A stretch of DNA of 64,000 nt, from contig CALKCK010000009.1 of the NCBI GenBank assembly GCA_938083195.1, positions 1 to 64,000 of the forward strand, written 5' to 3'. This document shows, piece by piece, positions 1-8,321 of this stretch (positions within the stretch are counted from its first letter, which is position 1; each line of letters begins with the position of its first letter). Origin of the DNA: an uncultured Pirellulaceae bacterium (lineage in GTDB: Bacteria; Planctomycetota; Planctomycetia; Pirellulales; Pirellulaceae). A program made the translations under genes and the position numbers. The notes below the pieces were generated by a model. That model ran no database searches, was not told the DNA's origin, and worked only from the letters and a program-made list of their open reading frames with translations.

Positions 1-171
1 AGGATAGCTAACGGCGACCACTCGGAAATCACTATCCAAATTTTCGCCAACTGTCCCAGAAGCTTTCTCGGCATCCTGAACACAACCAACGAAGGCCAAA
101 CTGCCCAGCAGCCAAACCAGTAAAACCAGCCTTGGGCGAATGGCATTCTTATCTTTATTTTTTTCCAACAT
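1..171 (-). CDS. Partial lipoprotein-like secreted protein (5' end only)
   Basis: This reading frame is open from an ATG at 171 to the window edge, so only the first 57 codons are present, and it is not in the ORF track. The N-terminus has basic residues (RPR), then a hydrophobic run LVLLVWLLGSLAFVGC, then a soluble acidic stretch. That is a signal peptide with a possible lipobox cysteine, although phenylalanine at -3 is atypical. It lies 31 nt downstream of the 819-aa gene on the same strand and is probably cotranscribed with it. The rest of the protein is outside the window, so the function is unknown. Confidence 0.6.
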   Translation of the reverse strand, partial: MLEKNKDKNAIRPRLVLLVWLLGSLAFVGCVQDAEKASGTVGENLDSDFRVVAVSYP

Positions 172-202
172 GAGACACGAGAGCCGATCAAGTTTGCGGG
201 GA

Positions 203-2662
203 CTATTTGTTTTCGAGCTTGTTCTTTATCGCATCGATTTTCTGATTGACACTCTGCTTTTCAAGCCCTGACAAACTACGCACTGATTTTTTATAAATTG
301 CCAACGCCCGAGCGAGAAACTTTAGGTCGCGAGGACTCCTTGCGGCCTCCCCTAATTTCGCCAGTGCATCTGCGAGAGGCAGTATTTCTTCGCGATTTTT
401 ACTCCCCAGCTCTGCATGCAGATCCAACATCGAGAGTAATTTCACATCCTCCGAATTCTGCCAATACGGAATTGCATTTTCAAAATCATCTTCAATAACG
501 AATACGAAATCACCACGATTGAGGTTCGCCAGCGGATCCTCCGGATTGGAGACAAGAACCGCGAGTGCCTTCTGGTTACTCGTCGACAAGTCCCTAAACT
601 TTTTCACCCGTTTTTCGATTGCCTGATATTCGTCCAAGGATTCAGAATCCTTCACTTTTTTTGACTGGCGAATCGCAAACGACAAATACTTGACAGCAAT
701 CTCGTAACGCCCTTGCTCTTCCGCTTCGCGAATTAAAGCATCAGTCGTCCTCTTAAAATCCTGTACCGTCTGCCTGGAAACATTTCGGGCAGCCGAATCG
801 AGCGAATCGAGCGCCTCCTTCCAGAAATCGATCTCATAATATTGATCGAGTAGACGCATAGCATCGACAACCGTAATGGCGTCGCCTGAATCTTCCCCCA
901 ACTCTACCGCCTTCATCCACAAAATATACCGAACCACAAAATCTTCTTCGGTAACGGCATCCTCAATTAACTCCTTCGCGGCCGACCTTCGGTCAGATGC
1001 AGTCCTTGCCCCGTTTTCAATCGACTGCAACAACCCCGCAATCTTCTTTTCTGCTTTCGCTCTCGTTCGACTATCGGGTGGCAACAACTTCACAATGGGT
1101 TCGACCGCTTCATCGCCTTCCAGTTTTGCATCTGGCCGGTCCGACGCTGACATCTCAGACTCCCCCTCGAAAAACCCGGGAAGCTCATTACCAGCGAGCG
1201 ACGAACCAGTATTTTCCGGAATCGGTTTCGCACTTTCATCCATCGCAAACAGACTTAATCTTGAAAGCGATCCCGACGGATCAAAACTCACTGACAACCC
1301 GACAACTGGCAAACCCTGAGGGTTGTCAACCGCCTGCTTCACCTTTGATTCCTCCCCAACCCACTCACTGAAATATGTGTCCTTAGGGTCTAGGGTGTTA
1401 CCAGAAATCTTCATGAAATTTACACGGCAACCCTGAAACGGAACTGGCCCCGACAGCTCAACTCCACTTAACGCATAGCCAGGCTTAGCCAGAAACAGCA
1501 CGGGCTCCTCCGTCACAGAAGCCAAGGGATCGGTGCCGCCCCGACCAAACGCATCCCCAGCAAACGCTCGAAATCCCGTATGGTAAACAGGAGAAATCGA
1601 GAAAACGCCACGCTTCTTGTCAACCGCCAAGGACAACCCAATCACAATCGCTCCCCCGTCGGGGATGACTTTAATCACTTCCTCTGAACTGAGTGGCGGA
1701 TTCCCCAACAGTGAAATTTTCTTCTCGATAATGCATCGCTTCGCCTCGCCAAACACCCCCATCAAACTTGGAACCTGTTTAGGGTAGCCAGTCAGATTCT
1801 TTAGCGTGTACTGTGATTTCGCTGGCTCCACTGCAGGCGAAGAATCAGAAGAATCGCCCGACGGTTTGACCACATCGCTGTCGGTACTCGCGACAACTTC
1901 ATCCGACCCAACCTTGCCTTCCATTGAATCTACTTGAAGCGGATCCACCTGAAGAGGGTCTACCTCGTCCAAGGGCAACTCTGGCAACGCAGGCAACGGG
2001 GCCTCTACAACGGGAAGCTCTCGCCCAACATCGTCCCCAGAAGGATCCTCGCCCTGCTGTGTCCCCAAAATTCCAGAACTGAGCAGCGCCGCAGCAACTC
2101 CCACCGCAGCAACGCCACCAGACAACCAGGCAAACCCCATCAAAAGCAACTTCTTAAATTCTTTCTTCTTCGCATCGGCCAGAGAATGGGCGCCCGCTTG
2201 AATATCAAACGCATCCCCCCCCTCGCCTGAAAAAGGAACCGCCGATCTTATTTCACGGGAACCGGGAATGACGGCAGGGGCGACGACTGGAATCGGAACG
2301 CCATCTGCAGCATTCAGCGCTGACTGGCCTAACGCGGGGGGCATCGCTGGAGGAACGGCAACTTCCGCCAATGGTACCGAAGGAGCCTGAGCAATTCGAA
2401 GTTCCTCATCGTACTCCCGCTTCTTCTCCGCCATCAACAAGCACCGGCGAGCACGTGCTAACTCGTTGAGTATCTGCTGCGACAAATCTCCATTTGGCCC
2501 CCCTTGATAGGTTCGAATATGAGACATTTGGCGATCCGCCGCCATCGCGATTACATCCGCATCATCCTCAAACAAATCAAGTCCGAGCAAGCGATAATGG
2601 TTGATTGGCCGAGAACTCTCTCGAATTCCAAGCCACTTAAGATAGGGGTCAAAGTCTGCCAT
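203..2662 (-). CDS. Planctomycete membrane protein with J-like N-terminus and helical-repeat C-terminus
   Basis: This is an 819-aa protein with no assigned function. Residues 1-90 (WLGI..NHYRLLGL.. to ..RARRCLLMAEKKREYDEEL) resemble the helical frame of a DnaJ J-domain, but the HPD motif that stimulates Hsp70 is missing. A Pro/Ala linker leads to one transmembrane helix at about 172-195, followed by an acidic linker that contains the direct repeat VDPLQVDPLQ. Residues about 283-475 form a beta-rich region, and about 530-819 are alpha-helical and TPR-like. The likely topology is cytoplasmic J-like domain and extracytoplasmic C-terminus (inference). The start ATG precedes the conserved FDPYLKWLGI. 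Similar architectures are familiar from planctomycetes, but no biochemical role is known to me. Confidence 0.8.
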   Translation of the reverse strand: MADFDPYLKWLGIRESSRPINHYRLLGLDLFEDDADVIAMAADRQMSHIRTYQGGPNGDLSQQILNELARARRCLLMAEKKREYDEELRIAQAPSVPLAEVAVPPAMPPALGQSALNAADGVPIPVVAPAVIPGSREIRSAVPFSGEGGDAFDIQAGAHSLADAKKKEFKKLLLMGFAWLSGGVAAVGVAAALLSSGILGTQQGEDPSGDDVGRELPVVEAPLPALPELPLDEVDPLQVDPLQVDSMEGKVGSDEVVASTDSDVVKPSGDSSDSSPAVEPAKSQYTLKNLTGYPKQVPSLMGVFGEAKRCIIEKKISLLGNPPLSSEEVIKVIPDGGAIVIGLSLAVDKKRGVFSISPVYHTGFRAFAGDAFGRGGTDPLASVTEEPVLFLAKPGYALSGVELSGPVPFQGCRVNFMKISGNTLDPKDTYFSEWVGEESKVKQAVDNPQGLPVVGLSVSFDPSGSLSRLSLFAMDESAKPIPENTGSSLAGNELPGFFEGESEMSASDRPDAKLEGDEAVEPIVKLLPPDSRTRAKAEKKIAGLLQSIENGARTASDRRSAAKELIEDAVTEEDFVVRYILWMKAVELGEDSGDAITVVDAMRLLDQYYEIDFWKEALDSLDSAARNVSRQTVQDFKRTTDALIREAEEQGRYEIAVKYLSFAIRQSKKVKDSESLDEYQAIEKRVKKFRDLSTSNQKALAVLVSNPEDPLANLNRGDFVFVIEDDFENAIPYWQNSEDVKLLSMLDLHAELGSKNREEILPLADALAKLGEAARSPRDLKFLARALAIYKKSVRSLSGLEKQSVNQKIDAIKNKLENK

Positions 2663-2941
2663 TTAAAATTCGAGAACGATTCGCTGTAAACACTCACTGG
2701 AAACTCAACAACAAGGCTCCCACCGGAAAGACCCTCCGGTATTGTAGGAGGCTCCCATTCTTTGTCAAAATCAAGAACCCTAATCCTCAGCCGAATCTAC
2801 GAATAGCTCCTACCTGGAACCCGACATCGCTACTTATCCGTACAAACGACAACCAAACCGCACTTACCCCTGCAAGAACCGCCAAAAGTGAAGGGCGAAA
2901 GGTAAAAATCTCTTCAAGGACAGAGAATTCCACCAACCTCA

Positions 2942-4132
2942 CTACCGGCTATTCACTAACAACCCCTCCACAATATCACCCGACACCATCCACACCCAAG
3001 TAGACCCAAGCAGCACAAAAACCATCGCAAACCCAAATATGATTCCCATCTCCCCTACCTGAAGCCACACGATCGTGCCTCTCGAACAACCCAAACGGAA
3101 CATCGTCTGCATTTCACGCTTTCTTAATCGCAACGATAGGAGTACAACGAGCACCAACAACATCGCCGTCGAACCGCCAATCAAAATCGCATTCGCATTA
3201 AAAAATCGGTTTACCTGAAAGACGATTGTCATCAGATCGCGGACCACAATTTCTGGACGAACAAACTGCACTTCACTGTCGCTCGACTCGTAACGTCCTT
3301 GTAAAATTGTCTCTTCTTTGAAGCCACTGGCAGAGACCAAAACCGCGGTCACAGGAAACTCATCCGTGTCTCCGTGAAAGTGAAATGAATCAACATTTTC
3401 ATCAGTGATTTCGATGTAAGACACGACACCGCGGTTCGCAATAATCCTACCGGACTCGCTCGCAATTAAGACCGGACTTTCTGGGGACACCTTGTTTAAA
3501 TCTTGATGTCCGTGCCCCAATCCCTGAATAACCCACGCAGTTTTCAAATCGACAAATACCGCCCAATCATCCGGGGTGCGGGACGCGTCCAAAACCCCTA
3601 CAACATTTAACTTCAACGGCGACTGCCCGGCTAAATCTAAAACGTTGGCTCGATCTGAAATCAACTGATCACCCACGGCCACGGACAGCATTTCCGCAAC
3701 CTTGTGCCCAACAACACAATCGCCCAGCGAAACAAACAGAGTGCCGTCAAGAACCTCGAGTTCTCGATAATCGAAATATTCAAGCGAAGTCCCAACGACG
3801 GGATAATCCATGGCAGTGAACATGCAATGGAGGGGGATGGCAGTAGCCAATCCATCGCCCCGTGCTCGCTCAACTTCGGAGTAAGGGACAGGCTCAACGC
3901 CTCCCTGCTTAAAATACAATGCACTTAACACCAAATCGAGCGAACTTCCCTTCGCCCCGACAATACTTGGCGTACTCGCTGCTCGCGCGACAATCTTTTG
4001 GTCAAACTGCCACACCAAGAGTTTGACCGCGACTGGCAAAATTGTTGTGAGCACAATACATGCAATTAAAATCAACGACTTGGCTTTATGAAAAAGGACG
4101 TACCTCCAAGCCAACCTCAAGGGACCGATCAT
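2942..4132 (-). CDS. ABC transporter permease, MacB/FtsX-like
   Basis: This 396-aa membrane subunit has an N-terminal helix (about 16-40), a large extracytoplasmic domain (about 45-300, MacB_PCD-like) and at least two C-terminal helices (about 308-335 and 358-382). The C-terminal segment has the RLRKREMQTMFRLGCSRGTI signature between helices, typical of the FtsX domain, whose members work by transmembrane mechanotransmission instead of carrying substrate through a pore. Its start overlaps the ATPase stop by 4 nt (ATGA), which indicates translational coupling. The partner is the LolD/MacB-type ATPase. The substrate cannot be read from sequence; lipoprotein release or an envelope role are possibilities. 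Confidence 0.8.
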   Translation of the reverse strand: MIGPLRLAWRYVLFHKAKSLILIACIVLTTILPVAVKLLVWQFDQKIVARAASTPSIVGAKGSSLDLVLSALYFKQGGVEPVPYSEVERARGDGLATAIPLHCMFTAMDYPVVGTSLEYFDYRELEVLDGTLFVSLGDCVVGHKVAEMLSVAVGDQLISDRANVLDLAGQSPLKLNVVGVLDASRTPDDWAVFVDLKTAWVIQGLGHGHQDLNKVSPESPVLIASESGRIIANRGVVSYIEITDENVDSFHFHGDTDEFPVTAVLVSASGFKEETILQGRYESSDSEVQFVRPEIVVRDLMTIVFQVNRFFNANAILIGGSTAMLLVLVVLLSLRLRKREMQTMFRLGCSRGTIVWLQVGEMGIIFGFAMVFVLLGSTWVWMVSGDIVEGLLVNSR

Positions 4133-4842
4133 GCCTGCTCTCCGACTGCGCCGCGAACAGCACCTGAACTCTCTTCGTCGACATTTGAGAATCGCATTTT
4201 TTCAAAATCGATAACCCGATCAAACCCATCGAGAATCCCCATATCATGCGTCACAACGATTAACGTTTGATTGTTTTTTTCGGCAAGCTGAAAAATCAAA
4301 TCCAAAATGCGACGCTTATTTTTCGGATCGAGATTGCCCGTCGGCTCGTCCGCCAAAACAACCCCCGGCTCCGTAATCAAAGCCCGACAAATTGCAACGC
4401 GTTGCTGCTCGCCCTGGGAAAGCTGAGCGGGTCGGCGAGCCAACTTCTCCTTCAGACCCATCGCCTCGGCAAACTCTATCGCCCGGCAACGCGTTTCGGA
4501 AGATTCCGACAGCGTTGAATTAATGGAAAATGGCAAAAGGATATTACTCAAAACATCAAGATATTCCACCAATTCAAATTGCTGAAACACCATTCCAATT
4601 TTCGCAATCCGAAAATTTCTTCGCGACGCATCAGACATCGCAGAGACCTCTTCACCACACACCATCACGGCGCCCTCAAGCGGCAGAGCAATTCCAGAAA
4701 TCAAATTAAGTAAAGTCGTCTTCCCGCAACCACTTGGACCCACGACCGCGACCCGCTGCCCTGACTCCACAACTAACCGCGGCAAGCGCAGCATAAACTC
4801 GGTGCGAGGATATTGAAATTTGAGGTTTTCAATTTGAATCAT
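4129..4842 (-). CDS. ABC transporter ATP-binding protein, LolD/MacB type
   Basis: This 237-aa nucleotide-binding subunit has all the ABC motifs. They are Walker [10 protein letters not shown] (about 36-44), a Q-loop in the [10 protein letters not shown] region, the signature [15 protein letters not shown], Walker [13 protein letters not shown] and the switch histidine in VVTHDMG. The EPTGNLD form and small size are typical of the MacB/LolD/FtsE group. It overlaps the downstream permease by 4 nt, and its start ATG shares a base with the stop of the preceding gene (TAATG), so three genes form one tight operon. It probably powers the adjacent FtsX-like permease at the inner membrane. Confidence 0.9.
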   Translation of the reverse strand: MIQIENLKFQYPRTEFMLRLPRLVVESGQRVAVVGPSGCGKTTLLNLISGIALPLEGAVMVCGEEVSAMSDASRRNFRIAKIGMVFQQFELVEYLDVLSNILLPFSINSTLSESSETRCRAIEFAEAMGLKEKLARRPAQLSQGEQQRVAICRALITEPGVVLADEPTGNLDPKNKRRILDLIFQLAEKNNQTLIVVTHDMGILDGFDRVIDFEKMRFSNVDEESSGAVRGAVGEQA

Positions 4843-5294
4843 TACTTGCGAACGCGCCCGATATTCCGTGAGATGAAGTCCGCTTTTCTTTGAACCTCAA
4901 AACTGCCGTTAGGATCGCTACGCTGGTAAATCAACGCGCGACGAGCACCCTCAATCGCTAAAACCTCATCGATTTCACGAGTCGATATAATCGTGGTCTT
5001 AACCGACGCACGACTGCTCTGAGCCGAATAGCCTGTCGCCCGATTTTGAAAAACGGGGCCCCTTAAACCAGGAATGCCACGACTAGTGCTGGATTCGGAA
5101 TATCGCGAAACACCACCCAATACCATTGTCCCGCCGTCAGGAACGCTAACGGCAGTCCTTACGTTAAAAAAGGAAACCACTGGTAATTGGACGGGCCGAT
5201 ATGAGTTTCTTCCACCCAACGTCTGCGCAAAACCTGAACCAGCCAACACCAACGGCATCAGGATCAAGAAAAAAACTTGGACGTAAACTACCAA
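4842..5294 (-). CDS. Small exported protein resembling a secretin C-terminal segment
   Basis: This 150-aa protein starts with a signal peptide (VVYVQVFFLILMPLVLAGSGFAQ). The segment AVSVPDGGTMVLGGVSRYSE followed by RGIPGLRGPVFQNRATGY resembles the conserved V.V.DG.T..LGG.......G.P.L...P.....F pattern of type II/III secretin barrels, but the protein is far too short to be a whole secretin. The start is a TTG: an in-frame TAG lies 13 codons upstream, and AGAAGAGGG precedes the TTG by a normal spacing. It is the first gene of an operon with the MacB-like ABC genes and overlaps the ATPase by one base. The link to ABC export is inference; the function is unknown. Confidence 0.7.
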   Translation of the reverse strand: MVVYVQVFFLILMPLVLAGSGFAQTLGGRNSYRPVQLPVVSFFNVRTAVSVPDGGTMVLGGVSRYSESSTSRGIPGLRGPVFQNRATGYSAQSSRASVKTTIISTREIDEVLAIEGARRALIYQRSDPNGSFEVQRKADFISRNIGRVRK

Positions 5295-5877
5295 ACCAAC
5301 ACCCTCTTCTCTCTAGGCCTTGAAATCTGCCGCTGCAGATCGAACCCGCTTTTAAAATTACCCGAAACAAATACTCAAAACTCAACAAAAACCACCACTG
5401 GCTAAGCAAGATACTCCGAAATAAACACGCTATCCGCTCGCAGTATTGTAAGGGGCAACTACCGGAAGGGGCAACTTGAACCCTCCGCCTCCTTGCCAGC
5501 AAACTCCGAACCAAGCGTTCCACGAGCACACCCCAGAGACCGCAAGCCCCCAGGCCAGCCCATTCCCCCTCCGCCTTAAGCCAAACAAAAGCCCGCAACA
5601 AAGCCTGGCTCTCAAAACAACAACCCACCCAAATATTGCGATGCCCTCTGCGGAACAGGAAATTTTAGCGCGAAAACAGACCCGATGAAGACAAATTAGC
5701 ACCGAAATTGGACTTTTTTGAAATTCCGAGATTATCCCCTACATTTCAGACCGTTTCGAGTACGATGACACATTGCAATTCCTCGATTTTTAGAGATTAA
5801 GCCCACTTCCGTCGGCGATTTTTTCTTGAGGTTGAGCGAGGATATAATTCTTCGAGGTATTTTGTTCATTTGCGGTT

Positions 5878-5906
5878 GACGATAGAACCGCGAGAGCATA
5901 AATTCT
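5878..5906 (+). promoter_or_regulatory. Candidate sigma-70 promoter of the ribosomal cluster
   Basis: TTGACG at 5878-5883 and TAAATT at 5901-5906 are separated by exactly 17 nt, close to a sigma-70 consensus. The expected transcription start near 5912-5914 would give a leader of about 140 nt before rpsJ. Nothing else upstream of rpsJ scores as well by eye. Confidence 0.55.
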
Positions 5907-5910
5907 TCGG

Positions 5911-5978
5911 TTTTCCCGCAAGTTCTGTGGGAAAACCAATCTTCACACCGAAAACGCATCCGGAAAAAAAACCGGAGT
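5911..5978 (+). promoter_or_regulatory. Two leader hairpins upstream of rpsJ
   Basis: GGTTTTCCC at 5911-5919 pairs perfectly with GGGAAAACC at 5931-5939 around an 11-nt loop. A second dyad, TCCGG (5961-5965) with CCGGA (5974-5978), encloses an A8 loop. The first hairpin sits at the predicted transcript 5' end. Known S10 leaders in other bacteria bind L4, but no homology to those is claimed; this may be autoregulatory or mRNA-protecting (inference). Confidence 0.45.
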
Positions 5979-6052
5979 CGCCTTCGGTACGCATTTATGA
6001 CCGCGTTGGTCTGTTGTTGTGAAGGACTAACAATTGTTGGGAGACGAACTGA

Positions 6053-6376
6053 GTGGCTGGTATTCATGAAGTAATTCGAATCCGTATGGAAGCATACGAT
6101 CACTCGATTCTAGATCAGAGTGCTGCGGAGATCGTCGAAACTGCCAAGCGAACTCATTCAGAGGTTCACGGGCCGATTCCGCTTCCGACAAGGATTGAGC
6201 GTTATACAGTGCTGTCAGGGCCCTTTGTAAACAAGAAGGCTCGTCAGCAGTATGAGATACGAACGCACAAGCGTTTGATCGATATTGTCCAGGCGACTGC
6301 CAAGACAATCGAAGCATTGAACAAATTGAGTTTGCCCGCGGGCGTTGAGATCAAGATCAAGGCGTCGACGAAGTAG
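6053..6376 (+). CDS. rpsJ: 30S ribosomal protein S10 (uS10)
   Basis: This 107-aa protein is uS10, a 30S head protein and NusB partner in antitermination. The sequence [27 protein letters not shown] and the C-terminal [16 protein letters not shown] pattern are diagnostic. The start is a GTG preceded by GGGAG at 8-12 nt. It is the first gene of the cluster; the usual str genes (rpsL, rpsG, fusA, tuf) are not upstream. A hairpin lies across its stop codon, and a 127-nt spacer separates it from rplC. Confidence 0.97.
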   Translation: MAGIHEVIRIRMEAYDHSILDQSAAEIVETAKRTHSEVHGPIPLPTRIERYTVLSGPFVNKKARQQYEIRTHKRLIDIVQATAKTIEALNKLSLPAGVEIKIKASTK

Positions 6377-6389
6377 ATCGCGGGATCTA
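6374..6389 (+). other. Hairpin over the rpsJ stop codon
   Basis: TAGATC (6374-6379) and GATCTA (6384-6389) form a 6-bp stem with a GCGG loop, followed by TTTTATAAT. The 5' arm includes the TAG stop. It could be a weak or partial terminator or a processing site; the U-tract is short. Confidence 0.4.
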
Positions 6390-6503
6390 TTTTATAATCA
6401 AGTAAAGAACATATGGTACGGAAGTCGCGGGGATAAGCTAATCGCGTTTGCTGGTTAGGCTTCTTCGGCGGCAAGTCCAATTGAATAAATAAGGCGAATA
6501 GTC

Positions 6504-7220
6504 ATGACGAAAGGCATACTCGGCCGTAAGGTCGGGATGACGCAGGTGTTCGATCCCGAAACAGGGGTAGCGACGCCGGTCACAGTTGTCGAAGCGGGGC
6601 CCTGCAAGGTGCTTCAGCTGCGTACAGATGAAAGAGATGGTTATTCAGCCGTTCAGTTGGGTTTTGAAGACAAGAAACGTCCGGCCAAGGATCGCCGATC
6701 CCGTCAAAGCCAGGCTGCACGTTCTGAGCGTGGCCACGTGGCAGACATTAAATCAAAGCGAAGCAGCACTCTGGCTGCGAAGGGCGTTGAGTCGCCTGCA
6801 AAAGCTGACTGCGAGCCGAAGAAGTTCATCCGCGAGTTGCGTGGTGAGACTGAGGGTGTCGAAGTCGGTCAGGACATCGGCGTTGGAGTGCTTGAGGAAG
6901 TTGCTCGAGTGGACGTCATTGGTGTCAGCAAAGGTCGTGGATTCGCGGGTGTTATGAAGCGTCATAATTTCAGCGGTCAACGAGCAACGCACGGTGTAAA
7001 GAAGTGTCATCGCCACGCTGGTGGTACCGGCATGAGCGCGTGGCCGAGTCGCACGTTTAAGGGGAAGCGAATGGCCGGGCACTACGGTGCTGCACGGGTT
7101 ACTGTTCGTAATCTTGGACTTCACAAAATCGATGCCGAAAACAATCTGCTACTTATCAAAGGTGCAGTCCCCGGGCCAAACGGTGGCTATCTGGTAATTC
7201 AAGAGACAAACAAGAAGTAG
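6504..7220 (+). CDS. rplC: 50S ribosomal protein L3 (uL3)
   Basis: This 238-aa protein is uL3, a primary 23S rRNA binder near the peptidyl transferase centre. The N-terminus GILGRKVGMTQVF and the C-terminal SRTFKGKRMAGHYGAARVTVRNL are conserved. It is about 30 residues longer than the E. coli protein. The extra length is a Lys/Arg/Ser-rich insertion around residues 55-110. The long loop that reaches the peptidyl transferase centre reads THGVKKCHRHAGGTGMSAWPS. The start is ATG after a 127-nt spacer. Confidence 0.96.
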   Translation: MTKGILGRKVGMTQVFDPETGVATPVTVVEAGPCKVLQLRTDERDGYSAVQLGFEDKKRPAKDRRSRQSQAARSERGHVADIKSKRSSTLAAKGVESPAKADCEPKKFIRELRGETEGVEVGQDIGVGVLEEVARVDVIGVSKGRGFAGVMKRHNFSGQRATHGVKKCHRHAGGTGMSAWPSRTFKGKRMAGHYGAARVTVRNLGLHKIDAENNLLLIKGAVPGPNGGYLVIQETNKK

Positions 7221-7233
7221 GTTGACATCAATC

Positions 7234-7884
7234 ATGGCTAGTTTGCCTGTATACGACAGTAGCGGAAAAGAAATCGGCAAGTACGAGATCGATCCGACAG
7301 AAATTGCATCTTCGATCAACAAGCAATTGTTGCACGACGTGGTCGTGATGTACCAAGCCAGTGCCCGGCAAGGTTCTCACAAGACCAAAAGTCGCGCTGA
7401 AGTGGCTGGTAATAAAAAGAAGATGTATCGCCAAAAGGGAACGGGTAACGCCCGTGCTGGAAGTCGCCGGTCGAACATTCGTCGCGGTGGTGGACATGCC
7501 TTTGCGATTCGCAACCGGGATTACTCCTATCGACTGCCGCGAAAGGCAGTTCGGCTTGCAACACGCATGGCGATGGCTGGAAAAATTCAAGATGAGCAAG
7601 TCGTCGTGCTCGACGGTCTTTCGATGGACGCACCGAAAACAAGTGCGATCGCCGGAATGCTGAAAACGATGGGGCTCGAAGGTAAGAGCACGTTGATTAC
7701 CACCGCGGAGCACGCTCCGATGGTATACAAGAGTGCTCGCAACGTGCAGCGTGTTGAGGTTTTGCCTGTGAGCGACCTTAATGCACTGGCCATCCTTAAG
7801 CCGCACCGGGTGCTGGTAACGAAGGAAGCCATGGATCAACTAAAAGAAAAAACAAGTTCGGCAACGGCTGAGGCGAAGGGTTAA
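7234..7884 (+). CDS. rplD: 50S ribosomal protein L4 (uL4)
   Basis: This 216-aa protein is uL4, which binds 23S rRNA and lines the exit tunnel. In several bacteria it represses its own S10 operon. The motif RQGSHKTKSRAEVAGNKKK..RQKGTGNARAGS is the tunnel loop, and LPRKAVRLATRMA follows. The ORF track begins at a TTG at 7222; I prefer the ATG at 7234 because it gives the normal MASLPVYDSSG start. AGG lies 13 nt upstream. It is separated from rplC by only 13 nt and from rplW by 6 nt. Confidence 0.95.
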   Translation: MASLPVYDSSGKEIGKYEIDPTEIASSINKQLLHDVVVMYQASARQGSHKTKSRAEVAGNKKKMYRQKGTGNARAGSRRSNIRRGGGHAFAIRNRDYSYRLPRKAVRLATRMAMAGKIQDEQVVVLDGLSMDAPKTSAIAGMLKTMGLEGKSTLITTAEHAPMVYKSARNVQRVEVLPVSDLNALAILKPHRVLVTKEAMDQLKEKTSSATAEAKG

Positions 7885-7890
7885 TCAACG

Positions 7891-8226
7891 ATGGGCAAAG
7901 TAATTACCAAGCGAAATCGAAAACCGGCGCTTCCCAAGAAGTTGGTTTTGGAACCACATCAGGTCATCCTGAAGCCGACCGTCACCGAAAAGGCGATGTA
8001 TCAGTCGACGGAGCTAAATCAGTACACTTTCAAGGTCAATCCGTTGGCCACGAAAACAGACATCAAGAATGCCATTCAAAAGCTTTTTGAAGTCAGAGTA
8101 ACCGGGATTTCGACGCAGGTCCGAAAGGGCAAGCCACGTCGGTATAAGTTCCGGTTTGGACGAACTAAAGACTGGAAGAAGGCAATTGTTACTCTGCACC
8201 CAGAGGACAAAATCGACTTCTTTTAG
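7891..8226 (+). CDS. rplW: 50S ribosomal protein L23 (uL23)
   Basis: This 111-aa protein is uL23, located at the polypeptide exit where it docks trigger factor and SRP. The pattern PHQVILKPTVTEKAM...YTFKVNPLATKTDIKNAIQKLF is diagnostic. The N-terminus carries a short basic extension (GKVITKRNRKPALPKK) ahead of the usual start. It begins 6 nt after rplD. A hairpin follows directly after the TAG stop. Confidence 0.96.
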   Translation: MGKVITKRNRKPALPKKLVLEPHQVILKPTVTEKAMYQSTELNQYTFKVNPLATKTDIKNAIQKLFEVRVTGISTQVRKGKPRRYKFRFGRTKDWKKAIVTLHPEDKIDFF

Positions 8227-8243
8227 ACCAATCTGGAATTGGT
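8227..8243 (+). other. Hairpin immediately after rplW stop
   Basis: ACCAAT (8227-8232) and ATTGGT (8238-8243) pair around CTGGA, starting at the base after the TAG. A near-palindrome GGGATCCTAGGATTCC follows. There is no U-tract, so a simple intrinsic terminator is unlikely. Confidence 0.4.
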
Positions 8244-8321
8244 TCAGGGATCCTAGGATTCCTAAATATCGAATGGCGATTCGGATAAGCAACGCAGACA
8301 TAAACTATACGGAACATTGCA

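Larger units (their letters stand above)
5295..6052. other. Long intergenic region and S10 operon leader
   Basis: This is a 758-nt gap between divergent units. Reverse-frame ORFs of 90-154 codons here are rich in Cys, Trp and Arg and look like shadows. The distal part, 5700-6052, carries the probable rpsJ promoter and two hairpins, annotated separately. An isolated TATAAT at 5845-5850 has no well-spaced -35. I see no gene in 5300-5700. Confidence 0.6.

Noticed and set aside
876-1371. Plus-strand ORFs of 124-147 codons inside the 819-aa gene
   Set aside because: They run antisense to a well-supported gene, have no domain or binding site, and are rich in Ser and Pro; shadows.
5164-5702. Minus-strand ORFs of 154 and 90 codons upstream of the secretin-like gene
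   Set aside because: Cys/Trp/Arg-rich text, no family features, and overlap with the real gene start.
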